A stretch of 64,000 nucleotides of DNA from Setomelanomma holmii (taxonomy: Eukaryota > Ascomycota > Dothideomycetes > Pleosporales > Phaeosphaeriaceae), in contig ML978185.1 of NCBI GenBank assembly GCA_010015745.1, forward strand, positions 186,001-250,000, given 5' to 3'. The notes below the pieces were generated by a model that was not told the origin of the DNA, did not search any database, and saw nothing but the letters and a program-made list of their open reading frames with translations. Shown here in pieces: positions 55,938 through 64,000 of the stretch; positions within the stretch are counted from its first letter, which is position 1, and each line of letters starts with the position of its first letter. Position numbers and translations under genes: made by a program.

Positions 55938-56673
55938 ATGCCTAATCCCAACCTCCAATTCTCTCTCCTCGACCCCTCAGAAGCAGAACAATACGTCCGC
56001 ATCCGGAACGTAACCTTCAATACCACCGTTAACAACATCCTCTACGCCCGCACTAAAGGTGAAGCCTCCCAATCCACCCTCGACAGAGTCGCTACAGAAA
56101 CCCGCAACGATATCAACAAAGGCCAATCCTATCTCAAATGCACCGACACCACGACCGGCGAAATCATCGCAGCAGCTCGATGGCGCCACGTCAAGCCTAG
56201 GGAAGAAGGCGCTACAGAGCGCACATGGGAAGAAGTCGAAGCTGCGTTTGCGGAACGTCCACCACCGTATGACGAGAGTGAGCCCGAGATGTTAGCCGCG
56301 CTATTCGAGCTATTCAACGCGCAGAAGAGAAAGTCACTAGGCACACAATTGTACATGTGTCTAGATACATTGGTCACGCTTCCACAGCACGAACGCAAAG
56401 GAGCGGGGAGCATGTTAGTGCGCTGGGGCTGCGACAAGGCAGATGAGGCTGGTGTTGTGGCATACTTGGAGGCCAGTCCGGTTGGAGCGCCTATGTATGC
56501 CAGACATGGGTTTGAGAAGGTTGCGGAGCTTGAGTTTGATTTGAGGAAGTGGGGTGGCGAGGAGGTCATGAAGTTTATTGTAAGTTCAATTGTTGGTGAT
56601 GTTGGGGAGGGAGGGTTTGCTGACGTGTGTTTAGCCTATGTTGAGGCCTGCGAAGGCCAAGATATCTCCATAG
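55938..56673 (+). CDS. GNAT-family N-acetyltransferase
   Basis: Two exons, 55938-56579 and 56635-56673, with a 55-bp intron (GTAAGT...GCTGACGTGTGTTTAG, phase 0); 226 residues. The acetyl-CoA-binding motif is in LPQHERKGAGSMLVRWGCDKADEAGV (R/Q-x-x-G-x-G/A pattern), followed by YLEASPVGAPMYARHGFEKV, the usual beta-bulge and the Tyr that protonates CoA thiolate. An N-terminal beta-strand and DTTTGEIIAAARW fit GNAT motif D/C. The short second exon replaces a longer read-through and ends MLRPAKAKISP. Substrate is unknown; fungal enzymes of this type act on small amines or other metabolites. No targeting signal is seen. Confidence 0.87.
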
Positions 56674-56767
56674 TGTACGCCTATCTAGTTCTACGATTCA
56701 CCTCCACACCGCTTGTGAGACGATGACAAGTCTATTATCTGTGTACCTTTCATTCTCTCGAATGAAT

Positions 56768-57350
56768 CTAGATCCCTGACTCCACCGCCTTCTTCGCCTC
56801 CACAATCCATGCTTGAATCGTCTGCTCGTCATCTCCAGCCTTCACCGTTTCCCGCTCTAGCTGCTCACACCACTTAGCTGTGATGTGCACTCCGGCTGGA
56901 TAGACCCTGAAGTTAGGCGCTTTCTGATCGAGCTCGCCCTAGCTAGGATCTCCATGTGGTGGGTCACACAACGCGTGCGATAGCGAGAGTATGGCTAGTA
57001 CGGAAGACATTGGTCGGTACGGGTTGGGAGTTTCGCCATTCAGACGACTCAGGGTGTACTTGACATGGATATGTGGGTATTTGACACGGAACACGACGAG
57101 GTCGGAAATGCGCATTCGGCAGTGTTCATCGAGTCCATACAGGAATGGGCAGTCGAAAGGACTTGGCGCGAGCTTAATGCTTCGAATGCGAGCGACGAAT
57201 TCCTGCTCAACACCGGCGATATAGCCTTCTACTTGCTGAAGAGGGGTGTCGTCGAATGAGTTGGTCTAGGTGAAGCGGAGTGTGTTGTAGCAGGATTCCA
57301 GGTCCTGTGTCTCGTGATGGAGTTGATGGTTGATAAATTGGTGTTGACTT
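56768..57350 (-). pseudogene. Decayed 2EXR/F-box-like family gene (copy A)
   Basis: Minus-strand reading from about 57350 to the stop at 56768 gives a chain similar to the intact genes at 58264-59079 and 60490-61407. It has FINHQLHHETQDLESCYNTLRF, then QQVEGYIAGVEQEFVARIRSIKLAP, LVVFRVKYPHIHVKYTL and a C-terminal KAPNFRVYPAG...KWCEQLERE. Two in-frame TAG stops (57266-57268 and 56939-56941) break it, and the N-terminal start and LPxELRN segment are missing. I take it as a pseudogene of the local family; an intron at one of the TAGs cannot be fully excluded. Confidence 0.6.
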
Positions 57351-57676
57351 CAAGTGTATGGCTAGTGATGGGAAGAGTCCTTTTGAATTATGTGGAAGGA
57401 AGTCGGTCGTTATCAAAGAGGGGCAGCTCAAGTCAACTGGTAAGGCAGCAGTCACTACGTGGATCCGGCGCGTTCTCCTCGATTAAGCTATGAATTCACT
57501 TTTCATACATTGTATTACTACAGCGATGTTACATTTGTGTGTGCAATTGGCATTTACCATCGTCAAGCCCCATTCAGCTGTACAGCGAATCTATTGTAAA
57601 CTGAGATATGAACTTCCGACATTTCTCAACCGTGTGAACGAATATACAGCAACTTTGCCCTTCGCCTCAAACTTCT

Positions 57677-57890
57677 CTAGATGCCATGTTGCACCACCTT
57701 CCTCGCGTGCGCAATCCTAGCCTCAACATGCTTCTCATCCGCCCTAAAGTCCCCAAGCTCCCGCCTGAGCTGCTCACACCACTCTCCCGTTATGTTGACA
57801 TCGTTCGCAAAGATACTGATATTTGGCGCCTTCTCGAGGTCGCGCACGAGGCTTAAGTTTCTACGTACATGATTTTCCTCTATCGTACCT
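57677..57890 (-). pseudogene. C-terminal fragment of 2EXR/F-box-like family (copy B)
   Basis: A 60-codon minus-strand segment ending at the stop at 57677: LVRDLEKAPNISIFANDVNITGEWCEQLRREL, close to the C-terminus of copy A (KAPNFRVYPAGVHITAKWCEQLERE). Only this end survives; upstream the similarity ends at a TAA near 57890. It is probably a truncated duplicate. Confidence 0.55.
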
Positions 57891-58263
57891 TAAAACGCCC
57901 CGCCAGGTCGTAATGTTGACTTCGATACTTTCCAAGCATAGTTTCAGAGCAATCAAACCACCGCCCCTAGTAGCGTGTTGTTATCATGGCCAGCATTGAC
58001 TGCGCCGTAGCCGTGATGCCGAGCCTATACCATGCCTCTCATCTGACGCCGTTCTCTATCCACTTCCTGGCCTGAGCGTTCCAGTGACGAAAGCGTGTCT
58101 CTACATTATCAGACTGGCACCTCAGTTCACAAGGTACATGTGAACTGCATCTCTCACGTGACTCTTTGTCACTTGCTTACTCATCGTGGTTGTGTATATA
58201 ATCGCTCTCTGTAGCTCTCTCAATACAACAACCTTCTGCTTCCTTCATATCTGCTCTGTCCTC
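57891..58263. other. Intergenic
   Basis: No recognisable gene between the copy B fragment and the intact family gene. Confidence 0.4.
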
Positions 58264-59079
58264 TCACATTTGACATACATCACCCGAAGCCCACATGCAG
58301 GTCGACAGGTGTTTGAGGGCTTCCTCGGCCCAGCTGTCTGGCAAGCTTTGGAGATTCGGAAAGATTCGTAGGGTTGGCGAGCACTTAGCAAGCTCAATCC
58401 ATGCACCCAGTTGTCTCGAAGCTATGTGCTCCTTGTCTGACTGTAGACGTCCTTTAATTGCCAAGGTCCGGTCACTAAAGATGGGCAGAGTCTGCCCTCG
58501 CAGCAGCAACGCCATAGCAAATCCCACTCCCATCATATTGTGCGGGGCTTGACCTTCGCGACCGAAGTTTAGGTTAATGAATTTGATGTTAACTTGCGGA
58601 TTTGCTTTGCAGAAGTTGACGAGTTCCGGCAGGTCATTCGAAGCATTCTGGCTCGGCGAATCCTTTCCAATACCAGGCACAAGAATGATTCGCGTGAGCC
58701 ACGCCACCTGCGCTTTCGGAAGGTCTAATGCGAAAGCGATGAGTTGTTGAACGGGGCGTCTGTCTTCTGGATGGTGCTGAGAGAACCTGACCTCATTGTA
58801 CTTCAACTCTAATCTTGCCGTCTCGAGGTAAAGCTGCTTGTTGACGTACTTGGCCTGATTGAACTCCACTACAGGCGAAACTTCCGCGACAGGTGTGGGC
58901 TCGTTCGGTTCGCTTCCGTAGGTCGATAGTAGACAGCGACTCCTGGACGTTTTAGCGACACCAGTGGATGTGATCCGCGCGAAATCAATTGGCAGAGAGG
59001 ATGTGAGTGTGCTTTCCCATATTTCATTTCGCAATTCGGCTGGAAGGCCGACCAAGGAAGCTGTAGGTGGCGTAGACAT
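58264..59079 (-). CDS. 2EXR/F-box-like domain protein (copy C)
   Basis: Single exon. I start at MSTPPTAS (59079), giving 271 residues, because the 38 upstream codons lack features. The N-terminal segment LVGLPAELRNEIWESTLTSS is the 2EXR/F-box-like signature (L..LP.ELRN.I). Next come a Gln/Leu-rich helix QAKYVNKQLYLETARLELKYNEVRF and a core PVQQLIAFALDLPKAQVAWLTRIILVPG. The C-terminal part includes LVNFCKANPQVNIKF and LAKCSPTLRIF. Function of the family is unknown, and it is expanded in many ascomycetes. Its neighbours at 56768-57350, 57677-57890 and 60490-61407 are relatives on the same strand. Confidence 0.75.
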   Translation of the reverse strand: MSTPPTASLVGLPAELRNEIWESTLTSSLPIDFARITSTGVAKTSRSRCLLSTYGSEPNEPTPVAEVSPVVEFNQAKYVNKQLYLETARLELKYNEVRFSQHHPEDRRPVQQLIAFALDLPKAQVAWLTRIILVPGIGKDSPSQNASNDLPELVNFCKANPQVNIKFINLNFGREGQAPHNMMGVGFAMALLLRGQTLPIFSDRTLAIKGRLQSDKEHIASRQLGAWIELAKCSPTLRIFPNLQSLPDSWAEEALKHLSTCMWASGDVCQM

Positions 59080-60489
59080 GGTGAGCTCGGGGAACCTCGA
59101 TGCAGCTCTCAGTGTGCCTGAGTGAGGTTGTGCGGTCGGGCTGGAGAGCGAAATAGTTGATAGGACTCTCAACTTAAGCGATTGGGTGCTCAAGCAAGCG
59201 CGTGAGGGAGCTGATGGATCGGAAAGTGACGTCAGGCATCGTGGGGTCTAGTCAGGTGATCAAACCTTCACCAGTGACCACCGACCAAGGGCGTTTGTAT
59301 GGCTACAGTGCTCATCTAGGATCTGCGGGTAGACCGAATTTGTCTCTCTCGCGTCTTCTTGTTTCCATGTGGTGGCTGTCCGACTCACTGTAGCTGCCTG
59401 GGCGGAACTTTTAGTAGTGAGCTCTTCCCTGGAGGCATAACTGACATGTGGAGCTACCAATTTAAGGGCAATCATGCGATTGCCTTTGCACTGCTCACCT
59501 GAGTTTGTAGCCTTGCTGGCACGAAGCTCAGGCTAAGTGAGAGCGCGCGTCCGCAGTCTAGGTGAGAGCGGGAACCACCTCGACCTTATATACTCTAATG
59601 ATGGCGAACTCCCATCAACAGGCGCCTCAGCTTAGGGATTGCTGGTCTAGCTTCGTATCGGTCGGGTTCACAAACTTGGTATCTAACATCAACTAGTGTT
59701 CGTGGCGATCTTACGCGTTAGCATATACCAAACCAACCTTGTAACTCTGAGCGCGCCTGTTCGATCCTCACTTCTACCAGAAATGATTGGAACGGAAAAT
59801 TAATTCGCCTGGTTTACATGTCGCTCAACTCCCACAAAGATGAGTGGGATCGGGTGCTTTTTTGCTTCCTTCTCGTCTCACACACATTAGCTAGGTTTAC
59901 GAGCACACCGTAGCCGGCTAGTAAACAGTAGGTAGTAAATGACTGAGTTCAGGTGCCAATATAACACATCTCAAGATACGCGTATCTTTTGGCGAAAAGC
60001 ACGCTACCGTAATTATCGCCAGCATAAACACACCAGTCACGGATTCGGAGAATGGATGATCATGGAAATGAGTAGGATGTAAAAGAGTTACACCAGAAGT
60101 CTCGAACCAGGTGCGTAACGCAAGGTAGCTTGCTTCATCATACAATAACAGAGTTCGAAGCGTACAAGTCGACGCAACCTGCGGTAGTCATTCATCGAGA
60201 AGAATGGAATAGATAATGACACTAACATTGATTGCTGACTGTTGAACAATAACGGCCGCATCATTCTTGGAACTTAATTGCTTGGCTTCACACAGCACTG
60301 TATGTTAAGCCAGTCAAAAGTAACCACGGTGGAACCAATCAAGTCGAAGGTCCCTAACTACTACGGCCAGCTACACCTGCTGTGTAGGGTGCAAAAGCGG
60401 AAATCCTAGCTTCTAAGATTTGACTCCCAGAAGTGCTGCAATGGAGTGTCTACGTCACCCTCCACCACTCTGAGCAGCCTGGTGGTCTC
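59080..60489. other. Intergenic between 2EXR family genes
   Basis: Upstream of copy C and downstream of copy D. It has several short frames and no recognised gene or repeat. A TTCGATC element near 59760 was checked as a tRNA T-loop and fails pairing. Confidence 0.45.
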
Positions 60490-61407
60490 TCAAGCTGCGG
60501 TGATGCCACACTTCAGCCAGCCTTCCGCGTAGTCTTTCAGAATCGCGTAATCAGCCTCGGCCAAGTCCGAGACATCCGCGACATGCCTCAACTTGTACAT
60601 AGCCTCACTAAAGGAGCATGCAGGCCATATACTGAACTTCTTGACGCCCTGGAGCAGATGCTGAATGTTCCAGATCTCTCTCCAGTGCCGAGCCTCGTCG
60701 TATGTGAACCGTATGCCTGGTCCAAATAATTGGTTGTTGACTTCATTCCCGGCTTGATCGCCTTGAAGAGCTGCGGTGAGGCAGGACCCAGCTACCATGA
60801 AATCCATGCATGGAATGCATTCGTCGTCGTCATCGTCATCGTCATCATCGCATCGGAAGTTCTCGAAGTGATAGCGTACTTCCACGTGAGGGTGCTGTTT
60901 ACAAAACATGGCGAGCGGCGGAAGATCCAGCATTGGTGGTGCTATCCGATGGGTCAATGTCAGGCACTTGACGCCTGTAGATATGATAACGATCGAAAGC
61001 CATTGAAGCTTGTGGGGTGCCATCTGCGCCACGAAATCCAGACACCATCGGTCCGCTGACTTAAGGCATATGTCGTCAGGTGGCGACAGATGCGGGCTCG
61101 AATGGAACGGCGCCAGAACTTGTGGAAAGAAAAGAACTGCATTGAAGCGGATCTCGAGTCCAGAGGTCTCGGCATGGAGCTGTTGAAAGACAAATTTGAG
61201 TTGGTTGAAGGAGGGGTGATGGTCGCTTTCCGGATCGTTGAAATGCCTGGCCTCGATTAAGCGGTGGCGATGCGAGACCATGGGTGTCATAGGCATGAAT
61301 GTAGTACGAGGCTGACAACGGTGTAGCGGTTTCGAGGACGTCAACGAGTACACAAAGATGTTGTTGCGGTGTTCTGGTGGCAGTTGAAGTAGAGAGGAGG
61401 CGCTCAT
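60490..61407 (-). CDS. 2EXR/F-box-like domain protein (copy D)
   Basis: Single exon, 305 residues, starting MSASSLLQLPPEHRNNIFVYSLTSS, which is a 2EXR-like signature matching copy C (LPAELRNEIWESTLTSS). It has FNQLKFVFQQLHAETSGLEIRFNAV, corresponding to KYVNKQLYLETARLELKYNEV in copy C, and then LAMFCKQHPHVEVRYHF. An unusual stretch of nine Asp follows (residues about 187-196). The C-terminal part is diverged from copy C. Function is unknown. Copy C and D share the layout, not just the signature. Confidence 0.78.
   Translation of the reverse strand: MSASSLLQLPPEHRNNIFVYSLTSSKPLHRCQPRTTFMPMTPMVSHRHRLIEARHFNDPESDHHPSFNQLKFVFQQLHAETSGLEIRFNAVLFFPQVLAPFHSSPHLSPPDDICLKSADRWCLDFVAQMAPHKLQWLSIVIISTGVKCLTLTHRIAPPMLDLPPLAMFCKQHPHVEVRYHFENFRCDDDDDDDDDECIPCMDFMVAGSCLTAALQGDQAGNEVNNQLFGPGIRFTYDEARHWREIWNIQHLLQGVKKFSIWPACSFSEAMYKLRHVADVSDLAEADYAILKDYAEGWLKCGITAA
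60821..60852. repeat. GTC/ATC trinucleotide repeat encoding poly-Asp
   Basis: Run of GTC and ATC triplets on the plus strand, read as GAC/GAT on the minus strand inside copy D, giving nine consecutive Asp. Likely to be length-variable. Confidence 0.8.
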
Positions 61408-61682
61408 AGTTGCGGCTGCGGATGGTACGCCCGTTCTCGGATTGGCTCAAGGTTGGATTGAGGTTGAATTGGTGTAAAGTCCACGCTTGAACTTCTCGAT
61501 TTGATCAAGAAGACTGGTCGTTGGGATGGAGTAAGATATATATCTGTTGGGCGGTAATCGTGTTTCGCTAAACGAGGTGAACGTGCGTGAGACGCTGCGA
61601 CTTGTTGCTAGTTGTGGCGCAGGCTCAGCGATAGAAGTGGCACCTGAAAATCCCTCTATCCATCGATTCCACTTCCACAGGC

Positions 61683-63400
61683 TCACAGCTTGGCCTTGGG
61701 TGCCACACCTAGAGGTCTGTCGTCCTTGCTCCTTTCCTTCAGAACACGTCTAAGAATCTTGCCGCTCGCGCTCTTAGGTATTTCGTCGACGAACACAATG
61801 CCACCTCGGAGTCTCTTGTGATTCGCAACCTTCTTAGTCAGCCAGTCGACGATGGCTGCAGCCTCTGCCTCTCCAGCGCTGCCACCTTGGGCTTGTGAAG
61901 CTACAACGTATGCTCGCGGAACCTCGGTGTGCTGATGGTCATCATTAACGCCAATGACAGCGACGTCGTCGATACCGTCGTTTTCCATGAGCTTCCCCTC
62001 GAGCTCAGCAGGTGGTACTTGGAAGCCTTTGTACTTGATCAGCTCCTTCACACGGTCGGTAATATAGAAGTTGTGTTGTTCGTCTTGAAAGCCGATATCG
62101 CCGGTCTTGAAGTAGCCTTCTTCGGTTATGGCTTCCTTTGTCGCGGCTTCGTTCTTCCAGTACCCTTTGAACACATTCGGGCCACTCAACCATAATTCAC
62201 CAACCTCTCCAGGGCCAAGCTCTTTCCCCTCGGCAGACATATACTTGGCAAGCATGTTAGGAAACATCTTTCCAACAGATCCTACCGAGCTGTACCATTC
62301 GTCCCAAGGCTGTGACACAATTAGCCTCCTATCCAATTTGCTATTAACATCGGAGCGTCCGTCCCACTCACCTGAGTATGTGTCATCGGACTTGTTTCAC
62401 TCAGGCCATAGGCTTGATTGATTCTGAGCTTCAGCCGCTTGTGTACGGCGTCTACCAACTCTTTCGTGAGAGGCGCGGCGCCACTTGTGATCATCTTGAG
62501 CGAGGACAAATCATATTTCTCGACCATCTTATCTCTTGCTAGACGCACTATGACGGGTGGGGCGACATAGATGAAGGTAACTTTATGCTTTTGTATGGTC
62601 TCCAGGAATGTCTTCATCTCAAAAGCAGGCATTACGACAAGCTCGATGCCACGGTGTAGCATTTGATGGACCAGCCCGGTGAGGCCATAGATATGAAAGA
62701 AGGGCAAAACACCTAAGAAGATGTCATTGTCGTGGGAATAGTGGTTTCCGACAGCACCGTGGATCATGAGTACATCGGAGACAATATTGCGGTGCGTCAA
62801 CATGACACCTTTTGGCAGCCCAGTCGTGCCGGAGGAAAACGCTAGAAATGCGAGATCCTCAGGCTTCGCTCTCCGCCTGCGGTAGCGTAACGCTCCCGAA
62901 GTTTTGCGAATGTTGGACCAGTGTTTGACTCGATATGAATCGTCTTTTTCGGCTCCCAGCAGAATGACTCTATCATTTGGAATGCCGACTTTTTGCGCTG
63001 CCTTCAGAGCGGTCTCCAGGAATTGCTTCGTCGTGACAAGGGCACGAGCGCCGGAGTTGTCCAATTGATAGGCGAGTTCATCGGTTGAGTACCCGGGGTT
63101 CGCAGGTGTAACAATTCCACCGGCAAAAAACGTCCCATAGATGACTGGCGCGATATCGATGTCGTTTGGCGCATACAGCGCAAGAACTTCATCCTTCTGC
63201 CAGTCCCAAAGATTACACAAACCTTCGCCAAACAATGTTGCGTGCGTCTTGACTTCCGCAAACGTATACTTTCGATCTGAGTTGATGGCGCGATATATGA
63301 CCTTATCATCTGAGAAGTCTCGGTCTTTGCGATCGAACATAAGACCCCAAAGGTCTACATCGGGAATGTCGATGTTCGGAAAAGGCGACTTGGTCGGCAT
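61683..63400 (-). CDS. 4-coumarate-CoA ligase-like acyl-CoA synthetase with peroxisomal signal
   Basis: Two exons, 63400-62372 and 62309-61683, with a 62-bp intron (GTGAGT...GTGTCACAG, phase 0); 551 residues. It activates a carboxylic acid to an acyl-AMP and then an acyl-CoA. Motifs: FSSGTTGLPKG at 188-198 (ATP binding), YGLSETSP (A5), GYFKTGDIGF, the hinge region ITDRVKELIKYKGFQVPPAELE, and PKSASGKILRR with the catalytic Lys at the C-terminus. The C-terminus ends PKAKL; AKL is an accepted PTS1 variant, so a peroxisomal enzyme is likely. Fungal 4CL-like enzymes in peroxisomes act on aromatic acids, phenylpropanoids or medium-chain acids; which one cannot be told here. Confidence 0.9.
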
Positions 63401-64000
63401 GCTGGGCAGCAGGAGGTCTCAGCGACGAGGTAGATTGCAGCAGGTCGGGATACTGAAGATGCGAGTGGGAACAGTTTTCGTTAAATCGACATGCATCTGG
63501 GACTTCTTCAAGGCTCGAGGTGTTGGTAAGCTGTCTGGAGTTGACAGGGGGCGGGGAACCTCGGCTTGCAGCCTCATGACGTAGTCAAGTCCGTCTGGCC
63601 GCACTTTCTACCACAGGAATTAATCTTAATTTTCACCCAAAACGCATTCTACAGATCAGTGCGATCGCTCTTGATAGTTAACTGTATCATGTGACTTCGA
63701 TGGGCAGAATCCCGCAAGATCTCACATGGGTCCACACGAGGATCCACTGGATGTTCCGTTTAACACGGGACGATTCCGAGCTTCGAAACTGCCGACAGAA
63801 TCCCCTACCAACCACGGCCCTTCTGTCGCATCAGATAATGTTGCGCGTGCGGGGTCAAAGCCACATGAGCGGAACTGTACTCGGAAACGGCGGGAGTGAT
63901 TGTTCGCTTCGAGATGGCCGGTGATAGCTGGTCTGCATGATAGCTAGTCACAGGCAGATTGATCCACTGCACTTCTGTTCATGAGTGTGTTATTCACGTA
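63401..64000. other. Window end, upstream of the ligase
   Basis: Presumably the promoter of the minus-strand ligase. No further gene is supported before the window ends. Confidence 0.4.

Noticed and set aside
59756..59800. tRNA-like TTCGATC element
   Set aside because: The flanking bases do not form the T-stem, and no acceptor stem or anticodon arm fits.

Overview
The window is nuclear DNA of a filamentous ascomycete, most likely a Dothideomycete. The class is an inference from the gene set and is not proven. The reasons are many protein genes on both strands, short introns (mostly 47-72 bp) with GTAAGT/GTGAGT/GTATGT donors and CTAAC/CTGAC branch sites, and typical Pezizomycotina families: a velvet-domain protein, DUF6590, BTB, 2EXR/F-box-like, DUF4360, a small-subunit catalase and mitochondrial nicotinamide nucleotide transhydrogenase. 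I see no bacterial operons, no CRISPR array, no rRNA, no convincing tRNA and no intact transposon.

Left part (0-17.9 kb): a proline-rich coiled-coil protein (+); two tandem related protein kinases (-), the first of which continues through four small introns into a DUF6590 domain; the ribosome-biogenesis helicase Dbp9 (-); a zinc-independent alcohol dehydrogenase-like reductase (-); two adjacent BTB-domain genes (-); and a catalase (+).

Middle (18-40 kb): a four-exon PHD-finger protein resembling the Rpd3L subunit Cti6 (+); a conserved 113-residue protein (+); a five-exon NAD(P) transhydrogenase (-); a gene-poor stretch with one doubtful gene near 28.3-29.04 kb; a secreted DUF4360 protein (+); a two-exon divergent velvet protein with an Arg/Ser-rich N-terminus (-); a 5.5 kb stretch where I find no gene; and a three-exon arginyl-tRNA synthetase with a mitochondrial-type leader and an internal ATG (+).

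Right part (41-64 kb): a protein with a Cys-rich tail (+); an unrecognised 287-residue protein (-); a small membrane/coiled-coil protein with an apparent frameshift (-); a two-finger CCCH RNA-binding-type protein (-); a 1539-residue Ser/Thr/Pro-rich membrane-anchored surface protein with internal repeats (-); the small-subunit processome WD40 protein Utp18 (-), divergent from a GNAT acetyltransferase (+); a local family of 2EXR/F-box-like genes (-) made of two intact genes and two decayed relatives; and a 4-coumarate-CoA-ligase-like enzyme ending in the peroxisomal tripeptide AKL (-).

Most genes are unrelated housekeeping and regulatory genes. Local duplication is visible three times: the kinase pair, the BTB pair and the 2EXR family. 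The most interesting points are the kinase-DUF6590 chain hidden by introns, the divergent velvet protein, and the decaying 2EXR family. Exon boundaries were worked out by hand from splice signals and reading phase.
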